Shown here: one piece after another, positions 16,177 through 24,498 of the stretch | Numbering within the stretch: position 1 is the first letter of the stretch | Layout: each line of letters opens with the position of its first letter | Source: Turicibacter sp. UBA7094 | Lineage (GTDB): Bacteria; Bacillota_I; Bacilli_A; MOL361; Turicibacteraceae | Assembly (NCBI GenBank): GCA_002493395.1 | Contig: DKYS01000030.1 | Span: forward strand, 1-32,777 | Length of the DNA: 32,777 bases | Reading direction: 5' to 3' | Program-made: the position numbers and the translations under genes | Notes under the pieces: model-generated | What the model was told of the DNA's origin: nothing | The model's input: the letters and a program-made list of their open reading frames with translations, nothing else | Database searches by the model: none

Positions 16177-16866
16177 ATGAATTGCGAGTTATCGTTAAGG
16201 TTACAAACTTGTTTAGATGCACTTCAACCGTTACAAACCATTGCTGACATTGGGACTGATCACGCGTATTTACCTTGTGCAGGTGTTTTAAAAGGGCAAT
16301 TTAAAAAAGCCATTGCAGCGGATGTGGGAATCGGCCCCTTAGAGGCTGCGAAAACAACGATTTCTAAGTATCAATTAGAATCAATGATCGAACCCCGCTT
16401 AGGATCAGGGCTAACGGTTTTAAAACCGTCAGAGGTAGAAGGTGTTGTGATTGCCGGAATGGGCGGAAAGTTGATTGCATCGATTTTGGAAGCCGATGTG
16501 AAATTATCACAATCCTTTCAACGCCTTGTGTTACAGCCTAATTTAGATGCAAATATTTTACGTACCTTTTTAATGAAAAATCAATTTGAAATTATTGATG
16601 AAAAGATAGTATACGATGAAAAAAAGTTTTATGAGGTTATCGTTGCTCGATGGACACGGGAACCGATTCATTATAATGAATTAGATATTGAGTTTGGTCC
16701 TATTTTAAGACGCTTGCCATCGTGTGATGTTTTTCAAGAAAAATGGCAAAAAGAGTTTAATAAAAATGAAGAGATTATTAAACAACTGCCAATTAACCAT
16801 CATCGGATTAAAACATTAAATAATCGTCAATCACTCTTAAAAGAGGTGTTAAAGAATGAATCTTAG
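16177..16866 (+). CDS. trmK: tRNA (adenine(22)-N1)-methyltransferase TrmK
   Basis: TrmK methylates A22 in the D-loop of certain tRNAs using S-adenosylmethionine. The Rossmann SAM-binding motif is IADIGTDHAYLP (about 22-33), followed by the acidic KAIAADVGIGPL (44-55) and GVVIAGMGGKLI, a TrmK hallmark, near residue 90. The C-terminal 70 residues form the helical coiled coil typical of this family. At 229 residues it has the usual size. The ribosome binding site is weak (AGGA at 16166-16169). The order rpoD-trmK-yqfO is conserved in Bacillota. It overlaps yqfO by 11 bases. Confidence 0.92.
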   Translation: MNCELSLRLQTCLDALQPLQTIADIGTDHAYLPCAGVLKGQFKKAIAADVGIGPLEAAKTTISKYQLESMIEPRLGSGLTVLKPSEVEGVVIAGMGGKLIASILEADVKLSQSFQRLVLQPNLDANILRTFLMKNQFEIIDEKIVYDEKKFYEVIVARWTREPIHYNELDIEFGPILRRLPSCDVFQEKWQKEFNKNEEIIKQLPINHHRIKTLNNRQSLLKEVLKNES

Positions 16867-17962
16867 TATTAGTGCAGTGATTAAAAAACTCGAAGAGTGG
16901 TTTCCTAAGCAATTAGCTTATGATAAAGATCCGATTGGATTACATATTGGAAATGTCAATCGTCCGTTAACTAAAGTTTTAGTCACGTTAGATGTGACAC
17001 AACGTGTGGTTGAAGAGGCAATTGATAAAGGGGCTAATTTAATTGTAGCGCATCATCCTTTTATTTATCGTCCATTGACCGCTATCAATACGAATACGCC
17101 TAAAGGAAAAGTCGTAGAGTTATGTCTTAAGCACGATATTTGTGTTTATTGCATGCATACGAATTTTGATATCGCCGATAATGGGATGAATGATTGTCTT
17201 TCTCAAGCATTAGGTCTCGTTAATATCAAACCGCTTATTCCAACGAAACGAGAAGAATATTCGAAACTCATCGTTTATGTCCCTGTGACTCATGCTGATG
17301 AAATTCGTCAAGCGATGGGAGATTTAGGGGTAGGAAAAATCGGAGACTACTCGCACTGTACCTTTACGACTGAGGGAACTGGGACATTTAAACCATTGGT
17401 AAATAGCCGTCCTTTTATTGGAGAAGTGGGGCAAATAGAATCGGTTCATGAGGTAAAGATAGAGGGCGTTATCCCAACTAGCCACCTTCAAAACGTCCTT
17501 AATAAAATAAAGGAGATTCATCCGTATGAGGAGATGGCTTACGATGTTTATGCGTTACAATTAGAGATGCCTGGAGCACAGTATGGGCTTGGACGTATTG
17601 GTGAAGTCGCTGAGTCGCTTGAGGCGGTAGAGTACATTAAACACGTGAAAAAGTCTTTAAATGTTGCACATGCTCGTTTTGTGGGGAAATTAAATAAAAA
17701 GATAAAAACTGTTGCTGTTATTGGTGGGAGCGGAAGTAGTTATTTTGGTCCCGTTAAAGCACAGAAAGCCGATTTATTTATTACGGGTGATGTCGGATTT
17801 CATGAGGCTCAAGATGCTTATGATATGGGGTTAAATGTCTTAGATGTTGGCCATCATGCGGAGTGTATCATGAAAAATCATGTGGCAAATCTTTTAAATA
17901 ATTGGGTAGCAAATATCGCACTGGATTCAAAAATTAGTACCGAACCATTCCAATTTGTTTAA
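16856..17962 (+). CDS. yqfO: Nif3-like dinuclear metal centre protein (YqfO type)
   Basis: A 368-residue member of the Nif3/YbgI/DUF34 family. Database labels such as GTP cyclohydrolase 1 type 2 are weakly based; the true role is not settled. The N-terminal half carries metal ligands in VAHHPFIY (H66, H67) and CMHTNFDIADNGMND (H101, D105); the C-terminal half carries FITGDVGFHEAQDA and DVGHHAEC. Between the halves (about 128-228) lies the inserted PII/CutA-like domain characteristic of YqfO in Bacillus. AGAGGTG precedes the start, which overlaps trmK by 11 bases, so the two are probably co-translated. It is the last gene of the glyS-rpoD transcript; no good terminator follows before the pheS promoter. 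Confidence 0.9.
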   Translation: MNLSISAVIKKLEEWFPKQLAYDKDPIGLHIGNVNRPLTKVLVTLDVTQRVVEEAIDKGANLIVAHHPFIYRPLTAINTNTPKGKVVELCLKHDICVYCMHTNFDIADNGMNDCLSQALGLVNIKPLIPTKREEYSKLIVYVPVTHADEIRQAMGDLGVGKIGDYSHCTFTTEGTGTFKPLVNSRPFIGEVGQIESVHEVKIEGVIPTSHLQNVLNKIKEIHPYEEMAYDVYALQLEMPGAQYGLGRIGEVAESLEAVEYIKHVKKSLNVAHARFVGKLNKKIKTVAVIGGSGSSYFGPVKAQKADLFITGDVGFHEAQDAYDMGLNVLDVGHHAECIMKNHVANLLNNWVANIALDSKISTEPFQFV

Positions 17963-17990
17963 TGAAATTGAGCCTAACGGTTATAAATGA

Positions 17991-18019
17991 TTGTACATTT
18001 ATGGCGAAAAAGATATAAT
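17991..18019 (+). promoter_or_regulatory. Sigma-A promoter of the pheS-pheT T-box operon
   Basis: TTGTAC (17991-17996), a 17-base spacer and a perfect TATAAT (18014-18019). The start point should be near 18026, giving a 264-base leader. Confidence 0.8.
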
Positions 18020-18025
18020 AGAAGT

Positions 18026-18262
18026 AACTAAAAATAAAAAAGCGTTGAAAAAGGAGCAGTAAAGAGGAATTGACTATTTAGGGAGAAAGTGTCTTAGACT
18101 GAAAACACTTTTATAGATAAACTCTTGAATTCACCTTTTGAGTGGTGCTAATCCCATCCGGTTTAAACCGTTATCGTTGATGAAGTGACTAAGAATAATT
18201 TAGCTTAGTAATAAAGGTGGTACCGCGTGTGAAACGTCCTTTTTTAGGACGTTTTTTTATTT
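18026..18262 (+). ncRNA. Phenylalanine T-box leader of pheS-pheT
   Basis: The core AAGGTGGTACCGCG at 18214-18227 has the acceptor bulge TGGT, which pairs with the A discriminator of tRNA-Phe. The Stem III motif CCGGTTTAAACCGTTATC is seen near 18158-18175. The most likely specifier is TTC at 18130-18132, following GAA. It is one base nearer GAA than the specifiers of the other two leaders here, so the exact codon is less sure. The leader occupies most of the 327-base gap between yqfO and pheS. Confidence 0.93.
18232..18262 (+). terminator. Regulated terminator of the pheS T-box
   Basis: AAACGTCCT (18232-18240) and AGGACGTTT (18246-18254) around a five-base T loop, followed by a T-run. It competes with the antiterminator. 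Confidence 0.9.
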
Positions 18263-18289
18263 TGAAAGAATGAAGATGGAGGAATTAAG

Positions 18290-19318
18290 ATGCTAGATCG
18301 ATTAAAAGAATTGCAAGTCGAAGCTTTATCGGAAGTTGAACAAACGACGGACTTAAAAGAACTAAATAATCTTCGTGTCAAGTATTTAGGTAAAAAAGGT
18401 CCTATTCAAGAAGTCATGAAAAACATGAAAGATATGGCGCCGGAAGAACGTAAAAGTGCGGGTCAGGTCTCAAACGAGGTGAAGTCTGCCATTTCTCAAG
18501 CGATTGAAACTAAAAAGGTAGAACTTGAAGAATTAGCAATCGCTAAGCAATTAGCAAGTGAAACAATCGATGTGACGCTTCCAGGACGTACAACGTCTAT
18601 TGGAGTCGTGCACCCTTTACAGGCGGTTACTAATGAAGTTGAAGCTTTATTTATTTCAATGGGCTATACCGTAGAAGAAGGACCAGAAGTTGAATGGGAT
18701 CATTATAACTTTGAATTATTAAACTTACCGAAAGGGCATCCAGCACGCGATATGCAAGACTCTTTTTATATTACAGAGGAGTCATTACTTCGTACCCATA
18801 CATCGCCCGTTCAAGCACGCGTATTAGAAGCAGCAAAAGGAAAAGGGCCGATTAAAATTATTTGTCCGGGGAAAGTTTATCGACGCGATGACGATGACGC
18901 AACACACTCACACCAATTTACACAAATTGAAGGATTAGTGGTGGATACAGATATTACAATGGCGGATTTAAAAGGAACACTTTTAGAATTAGCACGCAAG
19001 ATGTTTGGTGAAGATCGCGAAATTCGTTTACGTCCATCATTTTTCCCATTTACAGAGCCTTCAGTAGAGGTTGATGTTACATGTTCTAAATGTTCAGGAA
19101 GCGGATGCAATATTTGTAAAGGAACGGGATGGATTGAAATTCTAGGAGCGGGAATGGTTCATCCAAATGTTTTAGAAATGTCAGGCTTTGATTCTAAGAA
19201 ATATCAAGGATTTGCTTTCGGAATTGGGGCAGAACGTATTGCTATGCTGAAGTACGGAATTGAAGATATTCGTAACTTCTATATTAATGATTTAAGATTT
19301 ATCAATCAATTTAAATAA
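18290..19318 (+). CDS. pheS: Phenylalanyl-tRNA synthetase alpha subunit
   Basis: The catalytic subunit of the alpha2-beta2 enzyme that charges tRNA-Phe. The N-terminal coiled coil (about 1-85) precedes a class II core with SHQFTQIEGLVVD (motif 2 area), the glycine-rich GWIEILGAGMVHPNVLEMSG and motif 3 GFAFGIGAERIAMLKYGI. A CSKC/CNIC four-cysteine knuckle lies at about 264-276, as in many Gram-positive PheS proteins. At 342 residues it has normal length. GGAGGAA precedes ATG 18290. It forms an operon with pheT, 23 bases downstream, behind the phenylalanine T-box. Confidence 0.98.
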   Translation: MLDRLKELQVEALSEVEQTTDLKELNNLRVKYLGKKGPIQEVMKNMKDMAPEERKSAGQVSNEVKSAISQAIETKKVELEELAIAKQLASETIDVTLPGRTTSIGVVHPLQAVTNEVEALFISMGYTVEEGPEVEWDHYNFELLNLPKGHPARDMQDSFYITEESLLRTHTSPVQARVLEAAKGKGPIKIICPGKVYRRDDDDATHSHQFTQIEGLVVDTDITMADLKGTLLELARKMFGEDREIRLRPSFFPFTEPSVEVDVTCSKCSGSGCNICKGTGWIEILGAGMVHPNVLEMSGFDSKKYQGFAFGIGAERIAMLKYGIEDIRNFYINDLRFINQFK

Positions 19319-19341
19319 GATAAAAGTGGGAGGCTATTTAC

Positions 19342-21759
19342 ATGTTAGTTTCGGTGAATTGGTTAAGCCAGTACGTTGATTTAAGTGATATTGATCCAAA
19401 AGAATTAGCAGATAAAATTACGCGTACGGGAATTGAAGTGGAGTCAGTTAATGTTTTATCGACAGCCACAAACGTCGTTATTGGTTATGTAGAGGAGCGT
19501 GTTCAACACCCGAATGCAGATAAATTATCTGTTTGCCAAGTGAATGTTGGTGGTGAAGAAGGGACTGTTCAAATTGTCTGCGGGGCAAAAAATATTGCGG
19601 CAGGGCAAAAAATTATCGTTGCTAAACCAGGAGCAGTTTTACCAGGGAATTTTAAAATTAAAAAGTCAAAGTTACGCGGTGAAGCGTCAAATGGAATGTG
19701 TTGTTCATTAAAGGAATTAGGAATTGAACAAAAATTAGTACCGCATGCTTATGCAGATGGAATTTTTGTTTGTGCAGACGATGCACCGATTGGAATGGAC
19801 GCATTAGAATATTTAAAGTTTCATGATACAGTCATTGAATTAGGATTAACACCGAATCGTATGGATTGTTTATCTATGTATGGTGTCGCTTATGAAGTTG
19901 CTGCTATTTTATCACGTGATGTTCGTCTTGACGCTGTAAAGGTGCCAGAGGTAAAAGAGTCAGCTCATGAATTAATTAAAGTAAACTCTATGACAAAGAA
20001 AGCTCCTCGCTATTTATCACGCGTCGTGAAAAATGTTGAGATTAAAGAATCACCTCAATGGTTACAAGCGCGTCTAATTGCGGCAGGAATGCGTCCTAAA
20101 AATAACGTCGTTGATATTACCAATTATGTCATGTTAGAAGTGGGACAACCTCTACATGCCTTTGATTATGATACGATTCCATCAAAAGAAATTGTCGTTC
20201 GCGAGGCAGTTTCAGGTGAAAAAATGACAACGCTTGATGGAATGGATCGTGAATTAGCCGAAGGTGATATTGTCATTACCGATGGGACTAAACCGATTGC
20301 AATTGCTGGTGTCATGGGAGGTGCTGAGACAGAAGTAACAGATGAGACTACAACTGTTTTATTAGAGTCAGCCTTATTTGACCGCTTAGCTGTACGTCAA
20401 ACTTCAACACGTTTAGGATTACGTTCAGAATCATCGGCACGTTTTGAAAAGGGAATTGATCCAAACCGTACGGAACTAGCTCTTAATCGTGCGGCTCAGT
20501 TATTAGCAGAGTTAGCAAATGGCGAAGTGTGTGAAGGAATTGTAGCGTATGATGAATGGGTAACGGAGCCAATAACGATTGAAATTACGGTAGATAAGAT
20601 TAATGCTGTTTTAGGAACAAGTATGACAAATGAAGAAGTAGCGAACATTTGGAAACGTCTAGCATTTGACTATGAATTAGATGAAAATATTTTTAAAGTA
20701 AACGTTCCTTCTCGCCGTTTAGACATTACGATTGTAGAAGATTTAATTGAAGAAGCTGGACGTCTTTACGGGTACGATAATATTCCAATGACACTTCCAG
20801 CCACTAAATTGAAAGGCGGATATTCCCCACTTCAATTACTTCGTCAGAAAGCTCATCAAACATTAATGGCATGCGGGTTAACACAGGTGATCACTTACTC
20901 TTTAACAAGTCTTAAAAAAGCTGACCAACTTTTATCGTTACCACAAAATAAAAAAGAACTTATTAAATTAGCGATGCCAATGAGTGAAGAACGCGCGTAT
21001 TTACGTCAATCAACTATCCCTCAATTATTAGAGGTTGTGGCCTATAATAATGCACGTACGATTGAAAATGTTGCGATTTATGAAATCGGAAAAGTATACG
21101 CTAAAGAGGCTGACCATTATGTTGAGGAAACAAAAATTTCAGCTGCAATGACAGGAAATTTAGTTACAAATAAATGGCAATCAAAAGTTGAGAACGTTGA
21201 TTTCTATATGGTGAAGGGCTACGTCGAGACGCTATTAACGGAGATGGGGCATTTAAATGTCACATATGTACCTGTTATTGCTGAGGAATATAAAGACTTC
21301 CACCCAGGACGTTCAGCCATGGTATATGTCAATGACGTCCAAGTAGGGGTTATCGGACAAATTCACCCAGAGTTACAACGAACACTTGATTTAAATGAGA
21401 CGTATGTATTCGAATTATCACTTGATGTTTTATTTACATTAACGCCTTCAAAACCAAACTATAAGGCTGTACCTAAGCATCCTGGGATGACGCGCGATAT
21501 TGCATTAGTTGTTGATCGCCATATTTTAGCGGGAGATTTAGTTCAAACCATTAAAAAGGCAGCGAATCAATTATTACAAAAAGTTGAAGTATTTGATATT
21601 TACGAAGGTAAAGGTGTTGAGGAAGGTAAGAAATCAGTTGCTATTTCACTTTACTATTTAGATGGTGAAAAGACGTTAACAGATGAAGATTTACAACCTG
21701 TTCACCAAAAGGTATTAAATGCTTTAATGAATGAACATTCAGCTGTTTTACGAGGTTAG
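19342..21759 (+). CDS. pheT: Phenylalanyl-tRNA synthetase beta subunit
   Basis: The large subunit (805 residues) that binds tRNA-Phe and edits misacylated tyrosine. Domains in order are an EMAP-like tRNA-binding domain (VIGYVEERVQHPNADKLSVC, about 46-65), the B3/B4 editing domain (from about 210), B5 (about 405-480), a catalytically inactive class II fold, and the C-terminal FDX-ACB anticodon-binding domain (PKHPGMTRDIALVVDRHI onward). The start has GTGGGAGG upstream. It is followed by a strong terminator, so the operon is pheS-pheT only. Confidence 0.98.
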   Translation: MLVSVNWLSQYVDLSDIDPKELADKITRTGIEVESVNVLSTATNVVIGYVEERVQHPNADKLSVCQVNVGGEEGTVQIVCGAKNIAAGQKIIVAKPGAVLPGNFKIKKSKLRGEASNGMCCSLKELGIEQKLVPHAYADGIFVCADDAPIGMDALEYLKFHDTVIELGLTPNRMDCLSMYGVAYEVAAILSRDVRLDAVKVPEVKESAHELIKVNSMTKKAPRYLSRVVKNVEIKESPQWLQARLIAAGMRPKNNVVDITNYVMLEVGQPLHAFDYDTIPSKEIVVREAVSGEKMTTLDGMDRELAEGDIVITDGTKPIAIAGVMGGAETEVTDETTTVLLESALFDRLAVRQTSTRLGLRSESSARFEKGIDPNRTELALNRAAQLLAELANGEVCEGIVAYDEWVTEPITIEITVDKINAVLGTSMTNEEVANIWKRLAFDYELDENIFKVNVPSRRLDITIVEDLIEEAGRLYGYDNIPMTLPATKLKGGYSPLQLLRQKAHQTLMACGLTQVITYSLTSLKKADQLLSLPQNKKELIKLAMPMSEERAYLRQSTIPQLLEVVAYNNARTIENVAIYEIGKVYAKEADHYVEETKISAAMTGNLVTNKWQSKVENVDFYMVKGYVETLLTEMGHLNVTYVPVIAEEYKDFHPGRSAMVYVNDVQVGVIGQIHPELQRTLDLNETYVFELSLDVLFTLTPSKPNYKAVPKHPGMTRDIALVVDRHILAGDLVQTIKKAANQLLQKVEVFDIYEGKGVEEGKKSVAISLYYLDGEKTLTDEDLQPVHQKVLNALMNEHSAVLRG

Positions 21760-21762
21760 TCG

Positions 21763-21797
21763 AAAAAAGGGACAAGGACATCTTGTCCCCTTTTTTA
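21763..21797 (+). terminator. Terminator after pheT
   Basis: GGGACAAG and CTTGTCCC form a stem around a five-base loop, flanked by an A-run and a T-run. It is a strong terminator just after the pheT stop. Confidence 0.92.
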
Positions 21798-21837
21798 CCT
21801 TATTTGTGATAAAAATTTAAAAAGAGTAATTATTCGC

Positions 21838-21843
21838 TATAAT
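21838..21843 (+). promoter_or_regulatory. -10 element of the aroA promoter (candidate)
   Basis: A perfect TATAAT lies 32 bases upstream of the aroA ATG, without a good -35. A second TATAAT at 21855-21860 is too close to the ribosome binding site to be useful. Confidence 0.4.
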
Positions 21844-21874
21844 AGAATATAAACTATAATCATGAGGTGATAAC

Positions 21875-22936
21875 ATGACAAATGAAAATTTAACACAATT
21901 AAGAAATCGAATTGATGAAATTAACGATCAGTTGTTAGATTTATTAAATGAGCGAACAGAATTAGTGGAGGCCGTTGGTCGTGAAAAGGATAAACAAGGG
22001 TTAAAAAAATATGATCCGATTCGCGAACAACAAATCATTGAACAATTAAAGGAAAAAAATAAGGGGCCCCTTACAGATGAGATGCTTATCCATATTTTTA
22101 AAGAAATCTTTAAAGTAAGTGTCAAACTTCAAGAAGAAAAGAGTCATAAAAAGGGATTGCTCGTTTCACGTAAAAATAAAGTAGAAGATACGATTATTGA
22201 CGTTGAAGGAGACGCTATTGGAAACGGTGAACCAACGTTTATCTTTGGTCCTTGTAGCGTGGAATCGAAAGAGCAGATGGAGCGGGTTGCACAAAACTTA
22301 GCTGCTAAAGGTTTAAAGTATATTCGTGGGGGTGCTTTTAAACCACGTACTTCACCTTATGATTTTCAAGGACTTGGTGTTGAAGGATTAAAGATTATGT
22401 CTGAAGCAGCTAAGAAATATGGTTTACGTGTGGTGAGTGAAATTATGGATGCTAGCGATTTAGAGGCTGCTTTACCGTATGTAGATATCATTCAAATTGG
22501 GGCGCGTAATATGCAAAACTTCTCATTATTAAAGGCGCTTGGCCATATTGAAAAACCAGTCCTATTAAAACGTGGATTGAGCGCAACCATTGAAGAATTT
22601 GTGAATGCAGCGGAATACATTACGATGCATGGAAATCCAAACGTCATGTTATGCGAACGTGGAATTCGTACCTATGAAAAAGCCACACGTAATACATTGG
22701 ATATTTCAGCAGTTCCTATTTTAAAACGTGAAACACATTTACCTGTATTTGTTGATATTACTCACTCAACAGGAAGAAAAGATATTTTATTACCGATTGC
22801 GAAAGCGGCCTTAGCAGTAGGGGCTGATGGGATTATGGCTGAGGTCCATCCAAATCCAATGGTTGCCTTATCGGATGCCAATCAACAGATGAGTCTAGAA
22901 GAATTTGATTTATTTTACAAAAATCTACTCGACTAG
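21875..22936 (+). CDS. aroA: Chorismate mutase / DAHP synthase fusion
   Basis: A bifunctional 353-residue enzyme as in Bacillus AroA(G). Residues 1-90 are an AroQ-type chorismate mutase (LRNRIDEINDQLLDLLNERTELV), which in this family also serves as a prephenate/chorismate-sensing domain. From about 95 onward is the type I-beta 3-deoxy-D-arabino-heptulosonate 7-phosphate synthase, the first step of the shikimate pathway, with FGPCSVES (124-131) and RGGAFKPRTSPY (151-162), the metal and phosphoenolpyruvate-binding motifs. GAGGTGAT precedes the start. Feedback control through the mutase domain is expected from the family but was not visible directly. ccpA follows, as in Bacillus subtilis. Confidence 0.96.
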   Translation: MTNENLTQLRNRIDEINDQLLDLLNERTELVEAVGREKDKQGLKKYDPIREQQIIEQLKEKNKGPLTDEMLIHIFKEIFKVSVKLQEEKSHKKGLLVSRKNKVEDTIIDVEGDAIGNGEPTFIFGPCSVESKEQMERVAQNLAAKGLKYIRGGAFKPRTSPYDFQGLGVEGLKIMSEAAKKYGLRVVSEIMDASDLEAALPYVDIIQIGARNMQNFSLLKALGHIEKPVLLKRGLSATIEEFVNAAEYITMHGNPNVMLCERGIRTYEKATRNTLDISAVPILKRETHLPVFVDITHSTGRKDILLPIAKAALAVGADGIMAEVHPNPMVALSDANQQMSLEEFDLFYKNLLD

Positions 22937-22988
22937 AATAAGTTAAACATTTCCTGTCCATACTAAATTTAAAAGCAAGCGGTTTTAA

Positions 22989-23004
22989 AATGAAAATTTT
23001 CATT
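22989..23004. repeat. 16-base perfect palindrome upstream of ccpA
   Basis: AATGAAAATTTTCATT is its own reverse complement and lies six bases upstream of the candidate ccpA -35. It could be an operator. It is not a cre site, lacking the central CG and being too short. An AT-rich palindrome may arise by chance. Confidence 0.45.
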
Positions 23005-23010
23005 AAAATA

Positions 23011-23039
23011 TTGATAAATTCAACCAATTCTTATAAAAT
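23011..23039 (+). promoter_or_regulatory. Candidate sigma-A promoter of ccpA
   Basis: TTGATA (23011-23016), a 17-base spacer and TAAAAT (23034-23039). A TATAAT at 23077-23082 is an alternative but has no -35. Confidence 0.55.
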
Positions 23040-23149
23040 GGTAGAGAGTATCAAAGAAAAAAGAAAGATTAGTGCTTATAATGTCGTTTGTTGTAAGTAA
23101 TTAAAATAAAAGAGGTACAGGAAATTTTAAAGTATTAGGAGTGGATGCT

Positions 23150-24139
23150 ATGTCTAAAGTAACGATTTATGATGTTGCACGTGTAGCAGATGTGTCATTA
23201 GCAACAGTTTCACGTGTATTAAATAACCCTGAAAAGGTCAAGCCAAAAACGCGTGAGCGTGTTTTAACAGCCATTAAAGAATTAGGGTATCGCCCTAATG
23301 CGATTGCGCGTGGATTAGCAAGTCGCCGTTCAACAAATGTTGGACTTATTGTCCCAACTTGTTCACGTGCATCAGCATCTGAAATGATTGATGGGGTCGC
23401 AGATATTGCAGATAAATATCGTTATTCTGTCTTTTTAAATGTTACGCATAATGAAAATGATATTGCTAACAACGCTTGGCAAAATATGATTGCTTCTCAA
23501 GTAGACGGTGTCTTAATGATGGCCGATAAGTTGAGCGATGATGAGGTTGAACGTTTAGCAACAGATGCTGTTCCAACAGTACTATTATCGGTTAAAGATT
23601 TAGATGGTCGATTACCAGCCGTTTTAATTGATTATGAATTAGCGGCATATGAAGCAACTAAAAAGTTAATCGAGCACGGAAATAAAGATATTGCATTTAT
23701 TACGTCAAGCTCGCATCATGCGATGAATGATTTAAAAGAAAAAGGTTATCGTCAAGCTTTAGAAGAAGCTGGACTTGAACCACGTGTTTTAGGTCTATAT
23801 AGTAAATTCGAGAGCTCAGCAGAGGCATTCAAAGAGTTTTTTGAAAATAATAAAGCCCCAGAGGCAGCATTAGCAGTTCGAGATTCAGTCGCTGTTATGT
23901 TTATGAATGCTGCGATTGATCATGGAATTAATGTTCCAACTGAACTTGAAATTATCGGATTTCAAAATACAAAATATGCGATTATGTCACGTCCACAATT
24001 AAGTACGATTAATATTCCAACGTATGATATCGGGGCGGTAGCGATGCGCCTATTAACCAAACTGATGAAAGAGGAAGAAATCACAGAGACACAAATTACA
24101 TTACCTCATTCATTTGTTTGGCGCCAAACGACAAGATAG
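23150..24139 (+). CDS. ccpA: Catabolite control protein A (LacI family)
   Basis: The global carbon-catabolite regulator of Gram-positives, active with HPr-Ser46-P. The LacI helix-turn-helix (VTIYDVARVADVSLATVSRVL, about 4-24) and hinge YRPNAIARGLASR (47-59) are followed by the periplasmic-binding-like core. The block YDIGAVAMRLLTK (292-304) is the CcpA-specific surface for HPr-Ser-P and is nearly identical to that of Bacillus CcpA, which separates it from other LacI members. The N-terminal core subdomain is more divergent. An in-frame GTG at 23141 overlaps the AGGAG ribosome binding site at 23137-23141, so ATG 23150 is the start (329 residues). It sits beside aroA as in Bacillus. Confidence 0.93.
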   Translation: MSKVTIYDVARVADVSLATVSRVLNNPEKVKPKTRERVLTAIKELGYRPNAIARGLASRRSTNVGLIVPTCSRASASEMIDGVADIADKYRYSVFLNVTHNENDIANNAWQNMIASQVDGVLMMADKLSDDEVERLATDAVPTVLLSVKDLDGRLPAVLIDYELAAYEATKKLIEHGNKDIAFITSSSHHAMNDLKEKGYRQALEEAGLEPRVLGLYSKFESSAEAFKEFFENNKAPEAALAVRDSVAVMFMNAAIDHGINVPTELEIIGFQNTKYAIMSRPQLSTINIPTYDIGAVAMRLLTKLMKEEEITETQITLPHSFVWRQTTR

Positions 24140-24141
24140 CC

Positions 24142-24171
24142 TTGACAAGAGTGAATGTCGTTTGTTATAAT
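24142..24171 (+). promoter_or_regulatory. Strong sigma-A promoter of the tyrS T-box unit
   Basis: TTGACA (24142-24147), an 18-base spacer and TATAAT (24166-24171), with TG in the extended -10 position. The -35 begins two bases after the ccpA stop codon. Transcription should start near 24178. Confidence 0.9.
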
Positions 24172-24177
24172 CCAAAC

Positions 24178-24421
24178 GTTAATATGAATGCAAAGATAAG
24201 ACGCCAGTAATGATTATAAGAAGCAGTGACAGAGACTTAGTGATGGGTGAGAGCTAAGGCGACGATAATCATGAATTACATTCTTGGAGCATGTTCATTA
24301 GAACCGGTTTTTACCGTTATCAACTTGAGTGGTTAAATGATGCATTTAACAAGTAGGGTGGTACCGCGAACTTTCGTCCCTTCATGATGTCTTTATAGAC
24401 GTGATGAAGGGATTTTTTATT
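24178..24421 (+). ncRNA. Tyrosine T-box leader of tyrS
   Basis: The core AGGGTGGTACCGCG is at 24355-24368, with acceptor bulge TGGT pairing with the A discriminator of tRNA-Tyr. The specifier TAC is at 24277-24279 inside GAATTACATTC. The Stem III motif AACCGGTTTTTACCGTTATC is at 24302-24321. The leader fills the 359-base gap between ccpA and tyrS. There is no terminator between ccpA and this leader, so the T-box terminator may also end ccpA transcripts. Confidence 0.96.
24377..24420 (+). terminator. Regulated terminator of the tyrS T-box
   Basis: TCCCTTCAT and ATGAAGGGA with inner GATGTCT/AGACGTG make a long, stable hairpin followed by TTTTTT. Confidence 0.92.
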
Positions 24422-24498
24422 GAAAGAATAGACTGGTTTCATAGGATAGATTTAAGAATAGCGTGGACGATCTAAAGAAAATTAAACGAGGTGAATCT

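Noticed and set aside
22989..23004. cre site (CcpA autoregulation) at the ccpA palindrome
   Set aside because: It lacks the central CG and the 14-base spacing of cre; it is kept only as an unassigned palindrome.
23080..24166. A 13-base string (AATGTCGTTTGTT) present upstream of ccpA (23080-23092) and in the tyrS promoter (24154-24166)
   Set aside because: A 13-base match in 33 kb of AT-rich DNA is expected by chance; no palindrome or operator form.
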